Origin: Gammaproteobacteria bacterium
GTDB lineage: Bacteria; Pseudomonadota; Gammaproteobacteria; SZUA-140
Direction of reading: 5' to 3'
Assembly: GCA_003230195.1 (NCBI GenBank)
Contig: QIHH01000203.1
Span: 1 to 6,062, forward strand
Length of the DNA stretch: 6,062 nucleotides
The translations under genes were made by a program, and so were the position numbers. Numbering within the stretch: position 1 is the first letter of the stretch; every line of letters starts with the position of its first letter. Positions 1-6,062 of this stretch are shown here, piece after piece. Below the pieces are notes generated by a model, which saw nothing but the letters and a program-made list of their open reading frames with translations, was not told the DNA's origin and ran no database searches.

Positions 1-1654
1 ATAGCGCCTCTTCATCGGCGTCCATAATTGCAGGTAGCTTACCAAAGTGATTTGCCAACGACTGTGCCGTGGCTTGCCCGACCTCTCGGATGCCTAACGA
101 AAATAGAAATCGAGCCAATGTCGTCTGCTTACTTTTATCGATCGCAGCAATCAGATTATCAGCAGATTTATCGCCCATACGCGCCATCCCTGCCAATTTC
201 TCATGCGGCAGCGCGTTTCGGTCATATAGATCAGCAACACTATTGAGCCAGCCGATCTCAACCAGTTGCTCGACTAATTTGTCGCCAAGTCCTTCAATAT
301 CCATCGCACGCCGTGAGGCAAAGTGTTTAATCGCCTCTTTACGCTGTGCTGAACAATACAGGCCGCCGCTACAACGGCTCACCGCTTCACCTTCAACACG
401 GCGCACCTCAGAGCCACAGACCGGGCAGTCGGTTGGCATCACAAAAACACGCGCGCCATCAGGCCGCTGCGCCAGCACCACACTCACCACCTCCGGAATC
501 ACATCCCCCGCACGGCGCACAACCACCATATCACCACCGCGAACATCCTTACGCCTCACTTCATCTTCGTTGTGCAATGTTGCGTTTGTAACCGTAACAC
601 CCCCTACAAAAACCGGTTCAAGGCGTGCTACGGGCGTTAGCGCCCCAGTGCGCCCTACCTGGATATCGATATCAATCAGGCGCGTCATCTCTTCCTGCGC
701 CGGGAATTTATGTGCAATTGCCCAACGCGGGGCACGAGACACAAACCCGAGTGCTTGTTGCTGCTTAAGTGAATTAACCTTAAACACCACCCCATCAATT
801 TCATAAGGCAGCGTATCACGCTGTTCACCAATTTTACGGTAATATGCAAGACAGCCAGCAACACCTCGCACCTCCGCCGTCTCGGGAGAAACACGTAAGC
901 CCCACTCTTTTAGACGCGCTAAAATAGCGTGATGTGACGTGGGCAGTCGTTGCTCATCCACTTCACCAACACCATAACAATACATTGCCAATGGCCGTGT
1001 TGCAGTGATTTTAGGATCAAGTTGACGCAAACTTCCCGCGGCTGCATTGCGTGGATTTACAAATGGCTTTTCACCATGATCACGCTGACGTTTATTCAAC
1101 GCATCGAAACCGGCCCGGGGTATATAGACCTCACCACGCACCTCTAACACAGGTGGATAATCATCCCCCATCAAGCGCAATGGCACCGAACCAATGGTGC
1201 GCACATTTTGTGTAATATCCTCACCCACTCGCCCGTCACCACGAGTGGCAGCACGTACCAAAACCCCACCCTCATAGCGCACGCTCACCGCTAAACCATC
1301 CAGCTTGGGTTCGGCACAATAAGAGACCTCCTCAACCTCAAGTCCTTTTGTAATACGCGTATCAAAAGCAAGCATGTCGTCATCGCTAAAGGCATTATCC
1401 AGCGACAACATAGCAACAGTATGCGCAACCTCATCAAACCCGGCTAACGGCTTCGCGCCAACTCGCTGGGTGGGTGAGTCTGGCGTGATTAATTCAGGTG
1501 CCTGCAATTCAAGCGCCTGCAGTTGTTGCATTAAACGATCATATTCCGCATCAGGGATCTGTGGATCATCCAGTACATAATACTGGTGGTTATGATGATT
1601 AATCTCGGCTCGCAGTTGTGCGATTGATGATGTTATATCTGTAAATGTTGGCAT
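1..1654 (-). CDS. ligA: NAD-dependent DNA ligase LigA, C-terminus cut by window edge
   Basis: This enzyme seals nicks in duplex DNA during replication and repair, using NAD+ to adenylate its active-site lysine. The reading frame is open from an ATG at 1654 to base 2 without interruption (551 codons), against about 670 aa for the family, so roughly the last 120 residues (end of the helix-hairpin-helix region and the BRCT domain) lie outside. The adenylation motif EPKLDG is present with Lys117, two residues later than in E. coli. Further nucleotidyltransferase motifs are LEVRGE, EIDGVVFKV and AHKFPA. A four-cysteine zinc finger is complete at Cys410, Cys413, Cys428 and Cys434. The helix-hairpin-helix region begins with DIEGLG and includes GIREVGQATA. 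The N-terminus (HHNHQYYVLD, then IPDAEYDRLM) aligns with other LigA starts, which supports this ATG although its Shine-Dalgarno site (GCGAGA) is weak. It lies 60 bp after the PilZ gene with no terminator visible between them, so co-transcription is likely. Confidence 0.97.
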   Translation of the reverse strand, partial: MPTFTDITSSIAQLRAEINHHNHQYYVLDDPQIPDAEYDRLMQQLQALELQAPELITPDSPTQRVGAKPLAGFDEVAHTVAMLSLDNAFSDDDMLAFDTRITKGLEVEEVSYCAEPKLDGLAVSVRYEGGVLVRAATRGDGRVGEDITQNVRTIGSVPLRLMGDDYPPVLEVRGEVYIPRAGFDALNKRQRDHGEKPFVNPRNAAAGSLRQLDPKITATRPLAMYCYGVGEVDEQRLPTSHHAILARLKEWGLRVSPETAEVRGVAGCLAYYRKIGEQRDTLPYEIDGVVFKVNSLKQQQALGFVSRAPRWAIAHKFPAQEEMTRLIDIDIQVGRTGALTPVARLEPVFVGGVTVTNATLHNEDEVRRKDVRGGDMVVVRRAGDVIPEVVSVVLAQRPDGARVFVMPTDCPVCGSEVRRVEGEAVSRCSGGLYCSAQRKEAIKHFASRRAMDIEGLGDKLVEQLVEIGWLNSVADLYDRNALPHEKLAGMARMGDKSADNLIAAIDKSKQTTLARFLFSLGIREVGQATAQSLANHFGKLPAIMDADEEAL

Positions 1655-1714
1655 TAAAGCGGGTCTCGCTGAGGGAACGTGACTAAAAACGTCCGCTATC
1701 AATCTATTCTAATA

Positions 1715-2605
1715 CTAGAGCTGTTGCTGCAACAGATTGGCTTTAATTTCCATAATATCGAATAGCTCTACCTTTTCGAAATCCTTTTCACGCTTGATAT
1801 TGTCCAGCGTCATCACCACGGTGGCATCATGCTGTCGAATCACCTTGCCTTGAATCACACGAGCCTCAGCACTCTTAGGCAGGTCAAAGGAAAGTGTAAC
1901 CGTTGAACCTTCACGGAAAGATGGTCGCTCACTACCCTCATCATCATGAATAATCCTTACCGCACGATCTGAAAAATCGACCATCGTGCAACGCTGTGGC
2001 TCCTGCCCCAGTCTGGTCTGAATTTCACCCATTATATCGGTCTTCAGGCGCACATAGCGACGCTGCTCAATCAACTTAAATGCTTTGGGGTCAACATCCA
2101 GAATCGCAACCTTGTGGCCCATAAAGTGGCCTTCCTTCAAAATCAGCTGCTTTCTAACCGTCGCATTCAATATGGGTAAACGACCGTCACTCTGCTTACC
2201 ATTGAGTGTAATATTATTACCTTTGATAAAACCACCATCCTTGCCTAAGCGCTCTTTTCGCGCATAATCCAACTCCTCTTCACCACGCCCAACCGTCGGC
2301 ACAATAAAACAGAAACTTTCTATCTTATTAAGTCGTTTTCCCAGTAAATAGAGCTGAAATGCGCCATTTTCTTCTTCCCAGCTGATGTCATTATTCGAAT
2401 AGACCAGCTCATTATTTATCGCATAAGCGATGATGGCAGTATTAAGCGTCAACTCCTGCTTAAACTCAGGGAAGTAACGCAGCTTGTTTCCAATCGGAAA
2501 ATAAGGCAGCAGATGAGCAAATCCATCACTATCCAAGTTAGCCTTTAATAAAGGCCTTTCCTTTGCCTCCGTTTTTTTTGCGCGCTTATTAAATATTCCC
2601 AACAT
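1715..2605 (-). CDS. PilZ-domain protein, probable c-di-GMP receptor
   Basis: A 296-aa soluble protein with no signal peptide or membrane segment. Residues about 178-275 form a PilZ domain. It opens with the arginine motif RRYVR (182-186), which in this family grips the c-di-GMP phosphates, and continues with DFSDRA (210-215), which matches the second motif D/N-x-S-x-x-G except that the final glycycine position holds Ala215. Residues 1-175 are a separate N-terminal domain that I do not recognise; the layout resembles the two-domain YcgR-like architecture, in which PilZ follows a regulatory partner domain. A good Shine-Dalgarno site (AGAAGAG, 6 nt before the ATG) supports the start. The upstream neighbour is a ruined EAL-domain gene on the same strand and the downstream neighbour is ligA. 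The PilZ call rests on the paired motifs and spacing. Which process it controls (motility, exopolysaccharide or other) cannot be read from the sequence. Confidence 0.85.
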   Translation of the reverse strand: MLGIFNKRAKKTEAKERPLLKANLDSDGFAHLLPYFPIGNKLRYFPEFKQELTLNTAIIAYAINNELVYSNNDISWEEENGAFQLYLLGKRLNKIESFCFIVPTVGRGEEELDYARKERLGKDGGFIKGNNITLNGKQSDGRLPILNATVRKQLILKEGHFMGHKVAILDVDPKAFKLIEQRRYVRLKTDIMGEIQTRLGQEPQRCTMVDFSDRAVRIIHDDEGSERPSFREGSTVTLSFDLPKSAEARVIQGKVIRQHDATVVMTLDNIKREKDFEKVELFDIMEIKANLLQQQL

Positions 2606-2721
2606 GGTTTACTCTTCTGTTCAGGTAATATGAACCATTATTCTAACTCAACAGGTCTAATAATCATACGACATGAGACATGGTAACCGGATGCTACAGA
2701 TAACAACGGCTTAACCACCAC
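2606..2721 (-). other. Spacer upstream of the PilZ gene
   Basis: This 116-bp spacer separates the EAL remnant from the PilZ gene. It has no hairpin followed by a T-run. A TATGAT hexamer on the minus strand could be a -10 box, but no convincing -35 box lies at the right distance. The PilZ gene may originally have been read through from the now broken gene upstream. Confidence 0.4.
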
Positions 2722-3091
2722 CTAATGAAGTTTCTGTAAAAACAACTGAAGCTCACTCGCACAAACCCCTTTACTAAAACAAAAGCCCTAAGCTACATCA
2801 CAACGTTGGCTTTTCAGGAACACCAATTGCCCCTTGGTTTCAACCCCTTCAACAATCGTGCTTAATTTAAGGCTGCGTGCCATTGCAATGATCGCTGTTA
2901 CAAGCGCAGGGGCATTAGGGTCATCACTGATATTACGCACAAAAGAGCGATCAATCTTCCAGTGAATTGTTCATCACCTTTTCAATATTTGAAGCGCTAT
3001 TGCTAGCATCACTAAAGCGTTGCAATGAATCGATCAAATCAATATTGACCAAGTTATGATGTTTGAGGGTTGTGTTATTATTTCTGCTCAC
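2722..3091 (-). pseudogene. Remnant of a sensor/EAL cyclic-di-GMP phosphodiesterase gene
   Basis: Two pieces of one former gene are joined here. The first, from a GTG at 3091 to a TGA at 2951-2953, encodes 46 residues including LIDSLQRFSDASNSASNIEK. This resembles the helical lead-in to sensor domains of GGDEF/EAL proteins (inferred, not certain). The second, in another frame from 2958 down to a TAG at 2722-2724, is unmistakably the end of an EAL domain: KIDRSFVRNI, then DDPNAPALVTAIIAMARSL, then IVEGVET. It is broken by an internal TAG at 2788-2790, where the family has the Gln of the A-Q-G motif. The EAL signature, the catalytic Asp-Asp pair and most of the protein are missing, so no enzyme can be made. 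EAL proteins hydrolyse c-di-GMP, and the next gene downstream encodes a PilZ c-di-GMP receptor. An in-frame TAG immediately precedes the GTG, which supports it as the original start. Confidence 0.88.
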
Positions 3092-3178
3092 CTAATACCT
3101 ATACTAGCAACGATGTACAGCTAATAAAGTTACCATGAAAAGAGATTCAAGCGCCAACAATAAGACGCATAAAAAATA

Positions 3179-3949
3179 TTATTTTTTTCTTGCAAACACC
3201 CAATCACGCTCACTCGACATTGCGGCATTAAAACGATAACCATCCTCACTAAACTGCTTAATGGCGTCAGGCTCCACAATACGGTTTTTGATGATATAGC
3301 GGCTTAACATACCTCGTGCTTTCTTAGCATAGACCCCCAGCACTTTATAATTGCCATTTTTGTACTCTTTAAAGTGTGGTGTGATAATTTTTGCCTGCAG
3401 TAGTTTTGGCTTAATCACTTTAAAATACTCATTCGAAGCAAGGTTAATCAAATATTTTTTGCCTCGTTTTTGAAACTGATCGTTTAAATTTTCGGTAATA
3501 CTATTACCCCAAAATTCATACAGGTTTTTACCTCGCTCAGTATCTATTTTACGTCCCATCTCAAGACGATATGGCAACATCAAATCAAGCGGCCTCAACA
3601 GACCATAAAGACCCGACAAAATTCTCAGGTGCTGCTGTGCAAATGCCAGATCATCCTCACTCATGGTAAAAGCATCCAATCCAACGTAAACATCACCTTT
3701 AAATGCCAGCATCGCCTGGCGTGCATGCTTTGGTGTGAAGGGTCGACGCCAATTTTTAAAGCGCTCCACATTAAGCACAGCAATCTTTTCACTAACAGCC
3801 ATCAATGTTTTCACATCATCAACCGAATACTTTCGTGCGCGCTTCACCAGCTGTGCGGCATCATCCAGATAAGCCGGCATAGTATGCACACTAGTGGGCA
3901 ATGGGGTCTCGTAATCGAGCGTCTTGGCGGGGGAAATCACTAACAACAT
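3179..3949 (-). CDS. yaaA: Peroxide stress protein YaaA (DUF328/UPF0246)
   Basis: A 256-aa cytoplasmic protein, close to the 258 aa of E. coli YaaA and similar along its whole length. Family hallmarks are the N-terminal MLLVISPAKTLDY, then FKGDVYVGL (83-91), the long core LSGLYGLLRPLDLMLPYRLE (111-130), INLASNEYFK (168-177), YAKKARGMLSR (207-217) and DGYRFN (236-241). In E. coli, YaaA lowers intracellular free iron during peroxide stress and so limits Fenton damage to DNA and protein; the family has also been reported to bind DNA. That role is carried over here by homology. The start is fixed by the N-terminal match, with only a weak Shine-Dalgarno site (GTGAG). The gene appears to be a single transcription unit: it has its own promoter upstream and is shielded from the previous gene by a terminator at 4067-4094. 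Confidence 0.96.
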   Translation of the reverse strand: MLLVISPAKTLDYETPLPTSVHTMPAYLDDAAQLVKRARKYSVDDVKTLMAVSEKIAVLNVERFKNWRRPFTPKHARQAMLAFKGDVYVGLDAFTMSEDDLAFAQQHLRILSGLYGLLRPLDLMLPYRLEMGRKIDTERGKNLYEFWGNSITENLNDQFQKRGKKYLINLASNEYFKVIKPKLLQAKIITPHFKEYKNGNYKVLGVYAKKARGMLSRYIIKNRIVEPDAIKQFSEDGYRFNAAMSSERDWVFARKK

Positions 3950-3985
3950 AACAGCTCACTCATGAGTAACCAAAATGGTGCTGTG

Positions 3986-4016
3986 ATTATAGCAGCGTGA
4001 AAACAAAATGATTCAA
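3986..4016 (-). promoter_or_regulatory. Predicted sigma-70 promoter of yaaA
   Basis: On the minus strand a perfect TATAAT (-10, at 3986-3991) follows TTGAAT (-35, at 4011-4016) with a 19-nt spacer, slightly longer than ideal. The predicted transcript would start about 30 nt before the yaaA ATG. The -10 box lies inside a small inverted repeat (GCTG at its left, CAGC at its right) that could host a regulator. No OxyR or Fur site could be recognised with confidence. Confidence 0.55.
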
Positions 4017-4066
4017 CGCAATTTTATTCAGGAGGTGCTTTACTTAACAATAGAAAGGTTAAAACT

Positions 4067-4094
4067 AAAAAAGCCAGCGATTAAGCTGGCTTTT
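4067..4094 (-). terminator. Rho-independent terminator of the DUF3817 gene
   Basis: Stem arms at 4069-4078 and 4085-4094 pair perfectly (AAAAGCCAGC with GCTGGCTTTT) around a 6-nt loop. Read on the minus strand, the GC core GCCAGC/GCTGGC is followed by six T (4067-4072). It starts 5 bp after the stop codon of the DUF3817 gene. The A-run opposite the T-run may also give some termination on the plus strand. Confidence 0.92.
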
Positions 4095-4099
4095 CAGTA

Positions 4100-4402
4100 T
4101 TACGCTATTTCAGGCGAAGGCTGTGTCGGTATTTCGCGCAGTTTCTTTTCAAGATAAAAGCAGACAAAAGGCGTTACTCCCGCTAGTAAAATTAAACCAG
4201 AAGTACTGTCCGGCAATTTATGGCGCTGCATCACCATCGTTGCAGAACCCACATAAAGCATAAAAAGCATGCCATGCGCCCAGCCCATTACCGTGACCGC
4301 CTCTGGCACACCTAGGTAATACTTGGCTGGCATTGCGGCAAACAACAACAACAGAAATGAAATCCCCTCAACCATACTGATAATTCTAAATGTTCTAAGC
4401 AT
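4100..4402 (-). CDS. DUF3817 family small integral membrane protein
   Basis: A 100-aa protein, nearly all hydrophobic, with three predicted membrane helices at about residues 4-24, 35-58 and 67-85, and a short polar C-terminal tail. The pattern LRTFRIISMVEGISFLLLL, then GVPEAVTVMGWAHGMLF, fits the DUF3817 family, including the paired E-G in helix 1, the W-x-H-G in helix 2 and the charged residues after helix 3. The function of this family is unknown. The frame can be extended 10 codons to a TTG at 4432 that directly follows a stop codon. I prefer the ATG at 4402, because the family typically begins at M-L-R and the extension has no Shine-Dalgarno site. A strong terminator follows immediately, so the gene ends its transcript here. 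Confidence 0.85.
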   Translation of the reverse strand: MLRTFRIISMVEGISFLLLLFAAMPAKYYLGVPEAVTVMGWAHGMLFMLYVGSATMVMQRHKLPDSTSGLILLAGVTPFVCFYLEKKLREIPTQPSPEIA

Positions 4403-4629
4403 AATATTTGTCGTCTTACTGATAGTTCTCAATTAACGCATGGCGTTGACTTCCCCGCTAAATACCAGTTCAACCGCGCCGCCCCTCACCCTCCAGTGAA
4501 GCCCCATCCTAAAGGTTGCCAGCAGTAATATCAAATCAATACCTACAGCCTTCTTAATCGATTAATTTAACTGTGGTTTAAGCTAATTTTATCGATGAAA
4601 CAGTCATATTTTGAGAATTCTTATACAAC
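4403..4629. other. Intergenic spacer with a GC-rich patch
   Basis: No recognisable gene is seen here. Bases about 4436-4515 are clearly richer in G+C than the AT-rich flanks and contain a 24-codon open frame on the minus strand (4433-4507, ATG to TAA) that I cannot assign. A perfect 12-bp palindrome, TTAATCGATTAA, sits at 4554-4565. The promoter of the DUF3817 gene should lie in this stretch, but no convincing -35/-10 pair was found. Confidence 0.4.
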
Positions 4630-4651
4630 AAAAAACCCGCCGAAACAGGTT
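4630..4651 (-). terminator. Rho-independent terminator of the aminotransferase gene
   Basis: Read on the minus strand, AACCTG (4646-4651) pairs with CGGGTT (4634-4639), with one G-T wobble, around a 6-nt loop, and a run of six T (4630-4635) follows. The stem can be extended with A-T and G-T pairs. It lies about 100 bp beyond the stop codon of the aminotransferase gene, and the mini-insertion at 4670-4731 accounts for most of that distance. Confidence 0.7.
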
Positions 4652-4661
4652 CCTTAAGGTA

Positions 4662-4669
4662 GATAAAAC
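4662..4669. repeat. Left copy of 8-bp direct repeat (target duplication)
   Basis: GATAAAAC occurs here and again at 4732-4739, directly abutting the two ends of the inverted-repeat element. This is the arrangement expected of a target-site duplication made on insertion. Confidence 0.65.
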
Positions 4670-4731
4670 GTAACTATTCAGCATAGTAAAAGATGGCGAT
4701 ATAACTGCTCAGAAGCAAGCTGAATAGTTAC
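4670..4731. mobile_element. 62-bp mini-insertion with 13-bp inverted ends, IS66-like
   Basis: The ends are perfect inverted repeats: GTAACTATTCAGC at 4670-4682 and its complement at 4719-4731. The 36-bp interior carries no gene, only a small hairpin (TGCT/AGCA, 4706-4717). It is bounded by an 8-bp direct repeat on each side. Ends beginning with GTAA and an 8-bp duplication are hallmarks of the IS66 family, so this may be a MITE-like derivative or a deletion product of such an element; the family assignment is inference. It lies between the aminotransferase stop codon and its terminator. Read on the minus strand, the stem is followed by TTTTATC, so it might also weaken or end transcription by itself. 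The main alternative is a chance-flanked hairpin serving only as an RNA structure. Confidence 0.6.
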
Positions 4732-4739
4732 GATAAAAC
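4732..4739. repeat. Right copy of 8-bp direct repeat (target duplication)
   Basis: A second, identical copy of GATAAAAC, directly abutting the right end of the inverted-repeat element. Confidence 0.65.
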
Positions 4740-4749
4740 AATAACAGCG

Positions 4750-5934
4750 TTATGCCGCCGCCAGCACTCGCTCTGCAGCCGCAACCGCCACACCACGCTC
4801 ATAGTCAGCACCGACACGCCCCAGCACATCCTCCAGCGCCCCGAGACACAGCAGAACATTGCGTGAATGACAGGCGTGCCCCATCAAACCAATACGCCAC
4901 ACCTTACCGGCCATCACGCCAAGGCCCGCACCAATTTCAAGACGATAGTCTTGCAGTAATGCAGCCCGTACTACGGCATCATCCACACCCTCTGGAATGG
5001 TAATCGCATTTAACTGAGGCAAGCGGTGCGCTTCATCAACCACAAAATTCAGCCCCATCGATTCCAGTCCTGCGCGTAGCGCAAGGTGATGCTTTTGATG
5101 ACGCGCCCACGAATTCTCTAGCCCTTCATCCTGTAAAATCACTAACGCCTCATGCAAACCATAAAGCGCGTTAACGGGCGCGGTATGATGATAAGCACGT
5201 TTGCCACCGCTTCCCCAATAACCCATTACCAAGTTAAGATCGAGGAACCAGCTCTGAACTTTGGTTTGACGTTTTCGAACCTTCTCCAGCGCCGCCTCAC
5301 TAAAACTCACTGGCGACAAACCCGGCGTGCATGAAAGACATTTCTGAGTGCCAGAGTAGATCGCATCGATCTTCCACTCATCCACCTTCACCTCAGTACC
5401 ACCAAGCGAAGTGACTGCATCAACGATCGTCAGACAACCGTATTGGTGGGCCAGTTCAACTAGTGTTTTCGCATCGGACTGAGCGCCTGTAGAGGTCTCA
5501 GCATGTACAAAGGCAACAATTTTCGCGTCGGGATTCGCTTTCAGTGCATCTTCCAGCTTGTGCGGGTCAACCGCACTACCCCACTGATCTTCGACCATCA
5601 CAGCCAGCCCACCACAGCGCTCAACATTCTCTTTCATGCGAGCACCGAAGACACCATTTTGACAGACAATAACTTTGTCACCAAGCTCTACTAGATTAGT
5701 AAAACAGGTCTCCATACCAGCCGATCCCGGTGCCGATACGGGCATGGTCAATTCATTTTCGGTCTGAAAGGCGTATTTCAGCAGCCCTTTCACTTCATCC
5801 ATCATGCCAATAAAAGCGGGGTCCAAGTGACCGATGGTCGGGCGAGACATCGCCTCAAGAATGCGCGGATTGACGTCAGAAGGGCCCGGGCCCATCAATG
5901 TGCGTTGTGGTGGATGAAACGAGCCTACTGTCAT
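4750..5934 (-). CDS. Class V aminotransferase, serine/alanine-glyoxylate type
   Basis: A 394-aa PLP enzyme of the family that transfers an amino group from serine or alanine to glyoxylate, giving glycine. In autotrophs this can serve the recycling of photorespiratory glycolate, and in methylotrophs the serine cycle. The N-terminal LMGPGPSDVNPRILEAM matches the AGT/SGAT signature. SAPGSAGMETCFTNL (67-81) forms part of the cofactor site, Asp172 in VDAVTSLGG contacts the pyridine nitrogen, and Lys198 in SGTQKCLSCTPGLSP forms the Schiff base. YHHTAPV (248-254) and Arg347 in WRIGLMGHACH, the expected carboxylate binder, complete the set. The length is normal. The ATG is supported by a good Shine-Dalgarno site (TAAGGA, 7 nt away). 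A promoter lies upstream and a terminator downstream, so it appears to be a single-gene unit. The preferred amino donor, serine or alanine, cannot be decided from sequence alone; no pathway partner gene is present in the window. Confidence 0.92.
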   Translation of the reverse strand: MTVGSFHPPQRTLMGPGPSDVNPRILEAMSRPTIGHLDPAFIGMMDEVKGLLKYAFQTENELTMPVSAPGSAGMETCFTNLVELGDKVIVCQNGVFGARMKENVERCGGLAVMVEDQWGSAVDPHKLEDALKANPDAKIVAFVHAETSTGAQSDAKTLVELAHQYGCLTIVDAVTSLGGTEVKVDEWKIDAIYSGTQKCLSCTPGLSPVSFSEAALEKVRKRQTKVQSWFLDLNLVMGYWGSGGKRAYHHTAPVNALYGLHEALVILQDEGLENSWARHQKHHLALRAGLESMGLNFVVDEAHRLPQLNAITIPEGVDDAVVRAALLQDYRLEIGAGLGVMAGKVWRIGLMGHACHSRNVLLCLGALEDVLGRVGADYERGVAVAAAERVLAAA

Positions 5935-5987
5935 AACGGTTCCTTACAGTGAATAATATCGAGATTAACCAAGCTTAACGGTCAGGT

Positions 5988-6016
5988 TTTATAGCGTAAA
6001 GCTAAGCTAAGTACAA
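5988..6016 (-). promoter_or_regulatory. Predicted promoter of the aminotransferase gene
   Basis: On the minus strand TATAAA (-10, at 5988-5993) lies 17 nt after TTGTAC (-35, at 6011-6016). The spacing is ideal and the -10 box is good, but the -35 box keeps only the TTG core. The leader before the ATG would be about 45-50 nt. The spacer contains a tandem TTAGC/TTAGC repeat. Confidence 0.45.
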
Positions 6017-6062
6017 ATGGTAATTTGAAAACCGTGCATTAAATTTCGATAATTTAAATTAA

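Noticed and set aside
69..806. 245-codon open frame on the plus strand
   Set aside because: It lies wholly opposite ligA, is rich in Ser, Thr, Arg and Pro as expected of an antisense reading, and shows no domain. LigA explains the region with catalytic and zinc-binding motifs in place.
2951..3091. The 46-codon frame as an intact small gene
   Set aside because: It ends at the junction with the EAL fragment and reads like the truncated start of a longer sensor protein, so it is better treated as part of the pseudogene.
3171..3187. Palindrome AAAAAATA-T-TATTTTTT overlapping the yaaA stop codon, as a terminator
   Set aside because: The stem is made only of A-T pairs with a single-base centre, too weak for a Rho-independent terminator, and could arise by chance in AT-rich DNA.
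3629..3943. 104-codon open frame on the plus strand
   Set aside because: It is opposite yaaA and resembles no family, while the minus strand matches YaaA over its full length.
4403..4432. TTG start extending the DUF3817 protein by 10 residues
   Set aside because: There is no Shine-Dalgarno site, a stop codon directly precedes it, and the family typically begins at the downstream Met-Leu-Arg.
4554..4565. Perfect 12-bp palindrome TTAATCGATTAA as an operator
   Set aside because: It is short, AT-rich and not placed next to a recognisable promoter, so it may be coincidence.
4752..5003. 83-codon plus-strand frame rich in Pro, His and Ala
   Set aside because: It is the antisense of the alanine-rich C-terminus of the aminotransferase.

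Overview
The window looks like ordinary chromosome from a gammaproteobacterium. LigA, YaaA and the class V aminotransferase all read like gammaproteobacterial proteins, and the intergenic DNA is AT-rich. The exact genus cannot be told from this sequence. A glyoxylate-type aminotransferase would suit an autotrophic or C1/C2-recycling organism, but that is only a hint. Every convincing gene lies on the minus strand, so the layout below runs right to left, in the direction of transcription.

At the right (4750-5934) is a class V PLP-dependent aminotransferase of the serine/alanine-glyoxylate type, with a plausible promoter (5988-6016) and a good Shine-Dalgarno site. Its Rho-independent terminator (4630-4651) is separated from its stop codon by a 62-bp inverted-repeat element (4670-4731). 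This element is flanked by a perfect 8-bp direct repeat and looks like a tiny non-autonomous insertion, with end features matching the IS66 family. Next comes a spacer with a short GC-rich patch, then a small three-helix membrane protein of the DUF3817 type (4100-4402) closed by a strong terminator. Then comes yaaA (3179-3949), a peroxide-stress/iron-homeostasis gene with its own consensus -10 promoter.

The left half carries c-di-GMP-related genes. Between yaaA and the next gene lies a dead gene (2722-3091). It consists of about 46 N-terminal codons of a probable sensor protein joined, out of frame, to the last part of an EAL phosphodiesterase domain. The EAL part also carries a nonsense codon. 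It precedes an intact 296-aa PilZ-domain protein (1715-2605), a likely c-di-GMP receptor, which lies 60 bp upstream of ligA, the NAD-dependent DNA ligase. LigA is cut by the left edge of the window at residue 551, within its helix-hairpin-helix region.

No RNA gene, CRISPR array or intact transposase gene was found. The most noteworthy signals are the mini-insertion with its 8-bp duplication and the deletion scar in the sensor/EAL gene beside the surviving PilZ gene. I do not see a new multi-gene system here.
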